From NCBI GenBank assembly GCA_046760105.1, contig JBHIDJ010000018.1, positions 1-37,139 of the forward strand: DNA of 37,139 nt. The letters are read 5' to 3'. Position numbers and translations under genes: made by a program. How positions within the stretch are numbered: position 1 is the first letter of the stretch; each line of letters starts with the position of its first letter. Of this stretch, positions 17,008 through 24,803 are shown piece by piece. The DNA is from JBHIDJ01 sp046760105 (GTDB lineage Bacteria > Pseudomonadota > Gammaproteobacteria > Acidiferrobacterales > SPGG2). The notes beneath the pieces are model-generated. The model did not search any database. It saw only the letters and a list, made by a program, of their open reading frames with translations, and had not been told where the DNA came from.

Positions 17008-17117
17008 ACTAGTGCCGTTTCCAACTTGTTCGGCCACCTTCTCGTCTCGCACGGCTTTGAACGGTCGTGCAATCCAGGCCGTCCATGTTAGGGAAAACAA
17101 GTTGGAACGGCACTAGT
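17008..17117. mobile_element. MITE-like element with ~22-bp terminal inverted repeats
   Basis: The left end 17008-17030 (ACTAGTGCCGTTTCCAACTT...) and right end 17096-17117 are inverted copies differing by one inserted T. Both ends carry CTAG (17009-17012 and 17113-17116), which could be a 4-bp target duplication, leaving a 100-bp element at 17013-17112. The interior has a smaller GCACG/CGTGC hairpin and no credible gene. The right CTAG contains the stop codon of the gene at 17113-17529. Size, perfect-ended palindrome and lack of coding capacity suggest a miniature element moved by a transposase encoded elsewhere; a purely structural palindrome is the alternative. Confidence 0.6.
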
Positions 17118-17529
17118 AACCGAACTGACCAAACAGCCGGCAACTCACGTCCATGATCATCTCGCCCGTCGCCGTTTTCCCACGAACCGAGATATCTTGA
17201 CGTTGATCAACCATCTGCCAGAGTGGGTCCTTCTTGTCTGGACAGGCGGCACCGAGGGCCACAAACTGGACGTACTGTGGGCTTTTCACAAGACCAGCCG
17301 CCTGCGAGCCAGGCACCAAGACGCGGATCTCGATGTCACGCGGACTTGTGACGATCTCACTTATCTGCCAGTCATTGCGGATTGGTGTCGTAGCGTAGTA
17401 CGACCGAAGTGATTCGACAACGTGGTTGAGGTCGTCTGTTCGTTGCACACGACCCCAATCGCCGATCACGTAAAAGCCAAATGCGGCTAAAACAAGGGCA
17501 AAGCAAGTGAACCTGATAAAGGTCATCAT
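17113..17529 (-). CDS. Unknown membrane-anchored or secreted protein
   Basis: I do not recognise this ~138-residue protein. It starts MMTFIRFTCFALVLAAFGFYVIGDWGRVQ, a single N-terminal hydrophobic helix that could be a signal peptide or membrane anchor. The rest is soluble, with two cysteines in the C-terminal half (AACPD and VSCRLF) that could form a disulfide if exported. I choose ATG 17529, after an AGAGGGG; an in-frame start at 17586 would add a hydrophilic stretch ahead of the hydrophobic helix. It stands alone on the minus strand, divergent from the aminotransferase gene, and its stop codon sits in the terminal CTAG of the adjacent palindromic element. Confidence 0.65.
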   Translation of the reverse strand: MMTFIRFTCFALVLAAFGFYVIGDWGRVQRTDDLNHVVESLRSYYATTPIRNDWQISEIVTSPRDIEIRVLVPGSQAAGLVKSPQYVQFVALGAACPDKKDPLWQMVDQRQDISVRGKTATGEMIMDVSCRLFGQFGY

Positions 17530-17708
17530 CCGTCGAAATTGCCCCTCTCGGTTGTTATCGCACTGGGCACAAGCTGGCGGGAGCACGAATGTATGCCGCG
17601 CGCAGGATCTTCGCTAGACTATTCTAACTTCCCGCTATCTTACCTCTATTAAGGTGTCTCGTCCCATCGGCGGGCGGCATCGTTCGGGGGAATCTGGGCA
17701 CAAGTGAC

Positions 17709-18626
17709 ATGACTAAAGGCACGCACGCGCACCAAGAGGATCCACACAACGAGAGTATTCTCGTCTACGTGAATGGCGAGCTTGTTCCTCGCAATGAGGC
17801 CAAGGTATCGGTCTTCGACAGCGGTTTCATCCTCGGTGACGGCGTTTGGGAAGGGTTGCGCCTGTACAACGGTAGGATCGCATTTCTGCAAGCACATCTT
17901 GATCGCTTGTACGAGGGTGCTAAGGCCATCGACATGGACATCGGCATGAATCGTGAAGAACTAACCGCTGCCATCTATCAAACGACGGAAGGCAATGGCA
18001 TGTCGAGTGAGGTGCACATCCGACTGATGGTAACGCGCGGCCTTAAGGCGACGCCGTACCAGGACCCGCGAGTTACCGTCAGTCCGCCCACTATCGTAAT
18101 CATCCCCGAATACAAAACACCCGAGCCAGAGTTACAGCAACGTGGGGTGCGTCTGTTCACCGTACACGTGCGGCGTGGCGCACCTGATGTGCAGGATCCC
18201 AGGCTTAACAGCCACTCAAAATTAAACTGCATTACCGCTTGTATCCAAGCGGCCAAGGCTGGTGCGGACGAGGCGCTGATGCTCGACCCGCATGGGTTTG
18301 TCGCCACGTGTAACTCGACAAACTTCTTTATCGTGCGGCGGGGTGGGGTGTGGACGTCAACCGGCAAGTATTGCCTTAACGGTATCACCCGCGGAAATAT
18401 CATCAAGCTGTGCCAGCAACACGGCATCCCCGTATTTGAAAGGGATTTCAGCCTGACCGATGTCTACGGCGCCGACGAAACGTTCCTAACCGGTACCTTC
18501 GCCGGTGTCACGCCAGGTGTGGAAGTCGATGGTCGCGTAATCGCTGATGGCTCGCGCGGGCCGCTGACCCATCGTCTGCAAAAGCTCTACGCAAGCATGA
18601 TCGAAGAGGAGTGCGCGCCTAGGTGA
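17709..18626 (+). CDS. Fold-type IV PLP aminotransferase (BCAT/D-amino acid transaminase-like)
   Basis: A 305-residue PLP enzyme of aminotransferase class IV. Seen are VNGELVPRNEAKVSVFDSGFILGDGVWEG (19-49), the PLP lysine K171 in SHSKLNCITACIQAAKAGADEA, and the phosphate-binding GITRGNIIKLC. At the position of the usual glutamate that pairs with the PLP pyridine nitrogen (G-x-x-x-E-G) this protein has GFVATCNSTNFF, with T200. The gene overlaps the next one by 4 bp (GTGA). Plant 'BCAT-like' proteins fuse a sulfotransferase-like domain to this aminotransferase type, which supports a shared function with the neighbour. The substrate cannot be named; generic branched-chain annotation would be unsafe. 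Confidence 0.85.
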   Translation: MTKGTHAHQEDPHNESILVYVNGELVPRNEAKVSVFDSGFILGDGVWEGLRLYNGRIAFLQAHLDRLYEGAKAIDMDIGMNREELTAAIYQTTEGNGMSSEVHIRLMVTRGLKATPYQDPRVTVSPPTIVIIPEYKTPEPELQQRGVRLFTVHVRRGAPDVQDPRLNSHSKLNCITACIQAAKAGADEALMLDPHGFVATCNSTNFFIVRRGGVWTSTGKYCLNGITRGNIIKLCQQHGIPVFERDFSLTDVYGADETFLTGTFAGVTPGVEVDGRVIADGSRGPLTHRLQKLYASMIEEECAPR

Positions 18627-19357
18627 GCACTCCCATACGCATTGCCATGTGGTCGGGGCCACGCAATATTTCTACGGCAATGATGCGTGCTTGGGAGAAC
18701 CGCGGTGACACTGCGGTGTGGGACGAGCCGTTTTACGCCTATTACCTCAAGGCGACGGGGCTGGACCATCCTGGTGCGGATGAAGTGATCGCCCATGGAG
18801 AACCGGATTGGCGCAAGGTAGTGGATGCAGTCATCGGCCCAGCACCGGATGGCGAAGCAATCTTTTATCAGAAACATATGACCCATCATTTGCTGCCCGA
18901 AATGGACCGGAGCTGGCTCAACCACGTTACGAACTGCTTTCTGATTCGGGATCCTAGAGAGGTGATCGCTTCTTACGCCAAAGTGCGAACCGATGTCACG
19001 GTGGAAGATGTAGGCGTGCCTCAACAGGCGGAGATTTTCGATTACGTACGAAGACGGACGGAGCAGCAGCCGCTGGTAATCGACGCGCGCGACGTCTTGC
19101 AAAACCCTCATGGCATGATGACGCGTTTGTGTGACGCACTTGATCTTCCCTTTACGGGGCGCATGCTTTCATGGCCGCCGGGACCACGCGATAGCGATGG
19201 TGTATGGGGAAAACATTGGTACGCATCGGTTTGGAATTCGTCCGGCTTTGCATCTTATAAACCTAAGGGGCACACGCTAGCGAAGCAACTCGAGCCGCTA
19301 GCCGAAGAGTGTGCGCCGCACTACCAAGTGCTTTACGAAAATCGGCTGCGTGTTTGA
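18623..19357 (+). CDS. Sulfotransferase-like P-loop protein
   Basis: A 244-residue protein with a P-loop near the N-terminus (IRIAMWSGPRNISTAMMRAW), in the place of the PAPS 5'-phosphosulfate loop of sulfotransferases. A later NCFLIRDPREVIASYAKV segment matches the 3'-phosphate binding region (RDPxxxxxS). It starts with GTG at 18623 overlapping the aminotransferase stop, so the two are translationally coupled. Fusion of the same two domains in plants suggests a two-step or scaffolded reaction, possibly sulfation or phosphoryl-type chemistry on an amino-acid-derived product. The fold assignment is good; activity and substrate are not known. Confidence 0.82.
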   Translation: MSTPIRIAMWSGPRNISTAMMRAWENRGDTAVWDEPFYAYYLKATGLDHPGADEVIAHGEPDWRKVVDAVIGPAPDGEAIFYQKHMTHHLLPEMDRSWLNHVTNCFLIRDPREVIASYAKVRTDVTVEDVGVPQQAEIFDYVRRRTEQQPLVIDARDVLQNPHGMMTRLCDALDLPFTGRMLSWPPGPRDSDGVWGKHWYASVWNSSGFASYKPKGHTLAKQLEPLAEECAPHYQVLYENRLRV

Positions 19358-19433
19358 CGGAATATCGCTCGAAGGGGGTAGGCGTTCTCAGCGTTTGTAA
19401 AATAACGGGGCATATGAGCACGAGGAACGATAA

Positions 19434-20015
19434 ATGGATATGACTGGCGAGTTTCGCATCCCAGCCCCGCGCCAACAGGTCTGGGAAGCGCTCAATGATC
19501 CTGAGACCCTCAAGCAGTGCATACCCGGCTGCGAGTCGATGGAGAAGATCTCGGACACCGAGTTTGCGGCCAAAATGCTGTCCAAGGTTGGACCAGTCAA
19601 GGCAAGGTTCGTCACTAGGCTGACCCTATCCAATCTCAATCCACCCACAAGCTATACCATTGCCGGTGAAGGCCAGGGCGGCGTCGCCGGCTTTGCCAAG
19701 GGTAGCGCGGACGTCACACTCGAGGACGAGGGCCCGGAGACAGTCCTGCGTTACGCAGCGCAATTTCAGGCGGGGGGCAAGCTTGCCCAGGTCGGCTCGC
19801 GCCTTCTGGGCGGAACAGCGCGCAAGCTCGCCGATGATTTCTTTGGCGCCTTTGCCGCCCGTCTTAGTCCCCAGCCGGCTGCGATTGAGACGCCCGCTGA
19901 GGCCGCGGCGCCCCAGCCACCCGCCCCTCGTGGTAAGGGCCGCCGCGTGCTGTTGTGGGTGGCGGCGGTGGCCATACTTATCGGCCTGCTGGCATGGGCC
20001 ATCAGTGCCTGGTGA
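19434..20015 (+). CDS. coxG: CoxG-like SRPBCC protein with C-terminal membrane anchor
   Basis: A 193-residue CoxG-family protein. The SRPBCC domain spans 1-145 (MTGEFRIPAPRQQVWEALNDPETLKQCIPGCE is diagnostic). A Pro/Ala-rich linker (~146-165) and one transmembrane helix (171-190) follow. In Oligotropha CoxG recruits CO dehydrogenase to the membrane; the anchor here fits the same role of tethering the CoxSLM enzyme. It lies 134 bp upstream of coxS on the same strand, and a purine-rich site (GAGCACGAGGAA) precedes the ATG. Confidence 0.9.
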   Translation: MDMTGEFRIPAPRQQVWEALNDPETLKQCIPGCESMEKISDTEFAAKMLSKVGPVKARFVTRLTLSNLNPPTSYTIAGEGQGGVAGFAKGSADVTLEDEGPETVLRYAAQFQAGGKLAQVGSRLLGGTARKLADDFFGAFAARLSPQPAAIETPAEAAAPQPPAPRGKGRRVLLWVAAVAILIGLLAWAISAW

Positions 20016-20149
20016 GGCCCCAAAGCGTAAGCGAAGCCTTATTTTTGCTTCCGCTTGACGGCGCCCCCCGGTGAACTAATAATGAAGGGCCCCAAAATTA
20101 ACACCAAACGCGCAGCCTCACCGCGCGTGCCACTAGAGAGGGATCGCTT

Positions 20150-20620
20150 ATGTCTGTCACCGTCTCTATGACGCTGAACGGCAACGCCGTTTCGGCGGAA
20201 GTTGAACCCCGCACCCTACTTGTCCAACTCCTGCGCGAGCAGTTGCGCCTCACCGGCACCCACGTCGGCTGTGATACCAGTCAGTGCGGTGCCTGTGTCG
20301 TCCATGTCAATGGCCGCTCGGTCAAGAGCTGTACCATGCTGGCGGCGCAAGCCGATGGTGCGGACGTCACCACCATCGAGGGTCTCGCCAAGAATGGCGA
20401 GCTGCATCCCATGCAAGAGGCCTTCCGCGAACATCACGGGTTGCAATGTGGTTTCTGCACGCCCGGGATGGTGATGAGCGCCTTGGATCTCGTCGCAAGC
20501 AATCCTGATCCGAGCGAACAAGAGATCCGTGAATGGCTCGAAGGAAACCTCTGCCGTTGCACCGGCTATCACAACATCGTGAAAGCGATCAAGGCTGGTG
20601 CCCAAGCGATGAGGAGGTAG
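20150..20620 (+). CDS. coxS: CoxS-like small subunit, two [2Fe-2S] clusters
   Basis: A 156-residue iron-sulfur subunit of a xanthine oxidase-family molybdenum hydroxylase. The N-terminal plant-type cluster uses C41, C46, C49 and C61 (GCDTSQCGACVVHVNG). The C-terminal helical cluster uses C100, C103, C135 and C137 (CGFCTPG and CRCTGYHNIV). It passes electrons from the molybdenum site to FAD. GAGAGGG precedes the start, and its final codons AGG AGG TAG double as the Shine-Dalgarno of coxL. The order S-L-M differs from the M-S-L order of classical form I CO dehydrogenase. Confidence 0.94.
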   Translation: MSVTVSMTLNGNAVSAEVEPRTLLVQLLREQLRLTGTHVGCDTSQCGACVVHVNGRSVKSCTMLAAQADGADVTTIEGLAKNGELHPMQEAFREHHGLQCGFCTPGMVMSALDLVASNPDPSEQEIREWLEGNLCRCTGYHNIVKAIKAGAQAMRR

Positions 20621-20624
20621 GACA

Positions 20625-22970
20625 ATGACTGAGACCGGTATTGGCGCCGCAGTGCGCCGTAAAGAGGATCACCGTTTTCTTACAGGCAAAGGCAACTACA
20701 CCGACGACATCAACCGCCCGGGTCAGGTATACGCCTACTTTGTGCGTTCGAATGTGGCACATGCCAACATTAGATCGGTTAACACCGCCGCAGCCAAAGA
20801 GGCCCCGGGCGTCGTTGCCGTATTCACCGGTGAGGATCTCGCCGCCGGCGGCGTAGGCGGGGTGCCATGTGGATTCGCCCCGGACGGTGGACCGATGAAG
20901 GAACCACCGCGTCCGGCATTGGCGCAAGGTAAAGTGCGCTTCGTCGGGGACATGGTGGCAGTTGTGATCGCTGAAACCCTCGCGCAGGCAAAGGATGCCG
21001 CGGAACTGCTCGGGATCGACTACGAGGAGCTGTCCGCCGTTGTGTCAATGCAAGATGCGCAGAAGGCCGGTTCAGCGCTATTGCACGATGACGTACCGAA
21101 CAATGTTTGTTTCGAGTGGGGCCTTGGCGATAAGGAAGCCACAGACAAAGCCTTCAGCAACCCACATCACATCACGACGCTCGATCTGATCAACAACCGG
21201 AAATGCCCCAACGCTATCGAGCCGCGGGCCGCCGTCAGCGAATATGATCCAGGAAGCGACAGCTACACGATGTACACCACCAGTCAAAACCCGCATGTGA
21301 TTCGCCTGTTGATGGGGGCGTTTGTGCTACAGATCCCGGAGCACAAGCTGCGCATCGTATCGCCGGATGTCGGTGGGGGCTTCGGCTCGAAGATCCCGCA
21401 CTATCCCGAAGAGGTGGTAGTCACTTGGGCAGCAAAGAAGGTAGGACGCCCGGTCAAGTGGACGGCGGAACGTTCAGAGTCGTTTCTATCCGATACCCAC
21501 GGTCGCGACCATGTTACTCACGCTGAGCTTGCGCTCGACAAAGACGGTAAGTTTCTGGGGCTACGCGTAAATACCACTGCCAACATGGGAGCCTATTTGT
21601 CCACATTCGGTCCGTTGATTCCTACCTATATTTACGCCACCCTGCTGGCGGGTCAGTACACCACACCCGCCATTCGGTGTGATGTGAAAGCTGTGTTTAC
21701 CAACACCGCACCGGTGGATGCCGAACGCGGTGCCGGTCGACCAGAGGCCACATTCGTGGTCGAGCGTCTGGTCGAAAACGCGGCACGAGAAATGGGGATC
21801 GATAAGGTCGAAATCCGTCGGCGTAACTTCATTCCGCCCGACGCGTTTCCTTATACAACGCCAGTAGTAGTTCAATACGACAGCGGCAATTATGAGCCCG
21901 CCCTGGACGAAGCGCTCAAGATGGCCGACTACGCGGGCTTTGAAAAACGCCGGCAGGAGGCCAAAAGTGGCGGCAAGTTGCGTGGCATCGGCTTTTCGAC
22001 ATACATCGAGGCGTGCGGTCTCGCGCCGTCGAATGTTGCCGGCGCCATCGGCGCGCGTGCTGGACTGTTCGAGGCGGCCGAGGTTCGTTTGCATCCCACC
22101 GGCAGCGTGACGGTATTCACCGGCTCACACGCGCACGGTCAGGGCCACGAAACGGCGTTCTCGCAGATCGTCGCTGACAAACTCGGCGTGCCCATCGAAA
22201 ACGTCGAGATCGTCCACGGTGACACCGACAAGGTGCCGTTCGGGATGGGAACCTATGGTTCACGCTCGTTAGCGGTCGGCGGATCGGCGATATCCAAAGC
22301 CATCGACAAGATCATTGAGAAGGGCAAGAAAATCGCGGCGCACACACTCGAGGCCTCTGAAGGGGATATCGAGTTCGAGGCGGGCCAGTTCAAGATCGCC
22401 GGCACCGATAAGAGTGTCGGCATCGGGGATGTTGCTCTCTCCGCGTATGTCCCGCACAACTATCCGTTGGACAAACTGGAACCTGGTCTTGACGAAAGCG
22501 CATTCTACGACCCAGCTAACTTCACGTTCCCCGCAGGTTGTCACATCTGCGAAGTAGAGGTAGACGCCGAAACCGGTGTCACGCAGATCGTAAATTGGAC
22601 TGCCGTTGATGACTTCGGCAAGGTGGTCAACCCAATGATCGTCGAAGGCCAGGTCCACGGTGGCATCGCCCACGGCGTCGGTCAGGCGCTACTTGAAGCC
22701 TGCATCTATGATCAAGAAACGGGCCAGCTTCTCACCGGCTCGTTGACTGACTACTGTATACCGCGGGCCGACGATTTTCCGAGCTTCCAGGTCGGCATGA
22801 CCGAGACGCCATGCCCGCACAACCCGCTCGGTGTAAAGGGGTGCGGGGAAGCCGGCGCCATTGCTTCGCCGGCCGCATTGATCAACGCCATCACTGACGC
22901 TATCGGTGTCAGTCACATCGACATGCCGGCGACGCCCGAGAAAGTTTGGCGGGCGATCCAGGCTGCCTAG
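20625..22970 (+). CDS. coxL: CoxL-like molybdenum hydroxylase large subunit, form II-type
   Basis: A 781-residue molybdopterin subunit. The N-terminal a/b hammerhead domain (IGAAVRRKEDHRFLTGKGNY) and Mo-binding domain (VSPDVGGGFGSK, GQGHETAFSQI) are present, and the catalytic base is E742 in VKGCGEAG. The active-site loop reads AERGAGR at 366-372. Form I CO dehydrogenase has AYXCSFR with a copper-binding Cys; form II has AYRGAGR. Gly369 replaces the Cys, so this is form II-like, and the Tyr is further changed to Glu. CO oxidation is therefore uncertain; an aldehyde, purine-like or N-heterocyclic substrate is as likely. 'CoxL' names homology only. Confidence 0.92.
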   Translation: MTETGIGAAVRRKEDHRFLTGKGNYTDDINRPGQVYAYFVRSNVAHANIRSVNTAAAKEAPGVVAVFTGEDLAAGGVGGVPCGFAPDGGPMKEPPRPALAQGKVRFVGDMVAVVIAETLAQAKDAAELLGIDYEELSAVVSMQDAQKAGSALLHDDVPNNVCFEWGLGDKEATDKAFSNPHHITTLDLINNRKCPNAIEPRAAVSEYDPGSDSYTMYTTSQNPHVIRLLMGAFVLQIPEHKLRIVSPDVGGGFGSKIPHYPEEVVVTWAAKKVGRPVKWTAERSESFLSDTHGRDHVTHAELALDKDGKFLGLRVNTTANMGAYLSTFGPLIPTYIYATLLAGQYTTPAIRCDVKAVFTNTAPVDAERGAGRPEATFVVERLVENAAREMGIDKVEIRRRNFIPPDAFPYTTPVVVQYDSGNYEPALDEALKMADYAGFEKRRQEAKSGGKLRGIGFSTYIEACGLAPSNVAGAIGARAGLFEAAEVRLHPTGSVTVFTGSHAHGQGHETAFSQIVADKLGVPIENVEIVHGDTDKVPFGMGTYGSRSLAVGGSAISKAIDKIIEKGKKIAAHTLEASEGDIEFEAGQFKIAGTDKSVGIGDVALSAYVPHNYPLDKLEPGLDESAFYDPANFTFPAGCHICEVEVDAETGVTQIVNWTAVDDFGKVVNPMIVEGQVHGGIAHGVGQALLEACIYDQETGQLLTGSLTDYCIPRADDFPSFQVGMTETPCPHNPLGVKGCGEAGAIASPAALINAITDAIGVSHIDMPATPEKVWRAIQAA

Positions 22971-22984
22971 GGGGAGAAAGAGCT

Positions 22985-23779
22985 ATGTACGACTTTACAT
23001 ACCAACGTGCGCGCTCGCTGTCTGAGGCCGTCAAGATGCTGGGCAAGGCCAAAGACGGCAAGTTCCTCGCCGGCGGGATGACGCTCATTCCGACGCTCAA
23101 GCAGCGCCTCGCACACCCGTCAGACCTGATAGATCTTGGCACCATCGCCGAGCTTAAGGGCATCAAGAAAGAGAAAGGGGCCATTGTAATCGGCGCCACG
23201 ACCAGCCACGCCGAGGTCGCCGCTTCGACCGAGGTGGCCGAGGCAATCCCGGCGCTTGCCAAGCTTGCCGATAGCATCGGGGATGCCCAGGTACGCAATC
23301 GTGGCACTCTCGGCGGCTCGATCGCTAACGCCGACCCGGCCGCCGATTACCCTGCCGCCGTGGTCGGCCTCGGCGCAACCGTGCATACCAATAAACACAA
23401 GATCGCCGCGGACGATTTCTTTAGGGGATTGTTCGAGACGGCGCTGCAAGACAACGAGATCGTCACCGCCGTGAGTTTTCCGATTCCCAAACGTGCCGGC
23501 TACGCGAAGTTCCCAAATCCGGCGTCGCGCTATGCCGTTGTCGGGGTCATGGTGTCAGAGGGTGACGGCGGCATACGGGTGGCGGTAACAGGTGCGGGCC
23601 CGAGCGTCTTTCGTGTCGCTGAGATGGAAAAAGCCTTGTCCAATAAGTTCACTCCTGACGCGCTCGATGGCATTTCGGTACCGGCGGACGATCTGAACTC
23701 GGATCTCCACGCAAGCGCTGACTACCGCGCGCATCTGGTGACAGTCATGGCCAAGCGTGCGGTGACTGCCGCCGGCTGA
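22985..23779 (+). CDS. coxM: CoxM-like FAD subunit
   Basis: A 264-residue FAD-binding medium subunit. The FAD pyrophosphate motifs are AGGMTLIP (29-36) and TLGGS (108-112, in RNRGTLGGSIANADPAAD). The classical first motif is AGGHSLxP; the His-to-Met change is a modest variant. I use ATG 22985, 14 bp after coxL and after a GGGGGAGAAAG Shine-Dalgarno; the frame upstream to 22946 overlaps coxL. It closes the SLM structural trio and transfers electrons to the quinone pool or another acceptor. Confidence 0.93.
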   Translation: MYDFTYQRARSLSEAVKMLGKAKDGKFLAGGMTLIPTLKQRLAHPSDLIDLGTIAELKGIKKEKGAIVIGATTSHAEVAASTEVAEAIPALAKLADSIGDAQVRNRGTLGGSIANADPAADYPAAVVGLGATVHTNKHKIAADDFFRGLFETALQDNEIVTAVSFPIPKRAGYAKFPNPASRYAVVGVMVSEGDGGIRVAVTGAGPSVFRVAEMEKALSNKFTPDALDGISVPADDLNSDLHASADYRAHLVTVMAKRAVTAAG

Positions 23780-23882
23780 GGGGTAAGGCAACCCCGAATC
23801 CACCTGCACGCGTTGCGGCCGGCGGGATCCTGGCTGCGCGCGGCCACTGGCGGCGGGCCTGCCATGCCGGTATTGTTACGGC

Positions 23883-24803
23883 ATGGAGCTGCCACAAAGC
23901 GTTGACCAGACCGAGACATTACTCGCCGCCGGCAAGTACGTCGCCGACCGCAGTTTGGCGACCGCTGCTTTTCTCGCCTTAACGCTTCAACGTCCGTTAT
24001 TCCTCGAAGGCGAAGCCGGGGTCGGCAAGACCGAAATCGCCAACGTGCTGGCGAATACCCTCAGGCGCCGGCTCTTACGTCTCCAGTGCTATGAGGGGTT
24101 GGATGTCGCCTCGGCCGTCTACGAGTGGAACTACGCGCGCCAGATGATCGAAATCCGTCTCGCGGAGGCGGCGGGAGAGCGCTCGCGCGAACGCCTGGCG
24201 GAGGACGTGTTTGCCCAACGGTTTCTGATCGAACGCCCCTTGCTGCAGGCGCTGGAACCGCACGATGAAGGTGCACCGGTGTTGCTCATCGACGAGCTGG
24301 ACCGTGCGGATGAGCCGTTCGAGGCTTACCTGTTAGAAGTCCTGTCTGATTATCAGATCACCATCCCCGAGATCGGCACCATCAAGGCAACCGCCCCACC
24401 GATCGTGGTGATTACCTCAAACCGTACCCGTGAAATCCACGATGCGCTCAAGCGTCGCTGTTTCTATTACTGGATCGACTATCCCAGTGCTGAACGTGAA
24501 CTTGAGATCCTGCATGTCAAGGCCCCCGATGCCGACGAGGCGTTGAGCCGACAAGTGGTGGCATTTGTGCAGCACTTAAGATCAATGGATCTGTTTAAAC
24601 TCCCGGGCATTGCCGAAACCATCGACTGGACACACGCGCTCACACAACTCGACGTGCTGACGTTGGACCCGGTAGTAGTGAACGATTCTCTCGGTGTATT
24701 GCTCAAATATCAGGACGATATCGCCAAGATACGTGGGACTGAGGCCGCACGTATTCTCGAAGACATTAAAACCGAGCTCGCGGTGGCCCAGGTGAGACGA
24801 TGA
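23883..24803 (+). CDS. coxD: CoxD-like MoxR-family AAA+ ATPase
   Basis: A 306-residue MoxR AAA+ ATPase with Walker A GEAGVGKTE (43-51), Walker B VLLIDELD (133-140) and a sensor-like ITSNRTREIHDALKRRC. In Oligotropha CoxD takes part in sulfuration of the molybdenum site during CO dehydrogenase maturation. It is coupled by a 4-bp overlap to coxE, the VWA partner it normally acts with. A ~100-bp gap separates it from coxM with no visible terminator, so co-transcription is likely. Confidence 0.92.
   Translation: MELPQSVDQTETLLAAGKYVADRSLATAAFLALTLQRPLFLEGEAGVGKTEIANVLANTLRRRLLRLQCYEGLDVASAVYEWNYARQMIEIRLAEAAGERSRERLAEDVFAQRFLIERPLLQALEPHDEGAPVLLIDELDRADEPFEAYLLEVLSDYQITIPEIGTIKATAPPIVVITSNRTREIHDALKRRCFYYWIDYPSAERELEILHVKAPDADEALSRQVVAFVQHLRSMDLFKLPGIAETIDWTHALTQLDVLTLDPVVVNDSLGVLLKYQDDIAKIRGTEAARILEDIKTELAVAQVRR

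Noticed and set aside
16894..17100. 68-codon minus-strand frame
   Set aside because: It lies mostly in the palindromic element and nearby non-coding DNA, with no ribosome site or family sequence.
20625..22970. Annotating CoxL as a CO dehydrogenase catalytic subunit
   Set aside because: The copper-binding Cys of form I is absent and the loop is AERGAGR, so CO as substrate is not supported by sequence.
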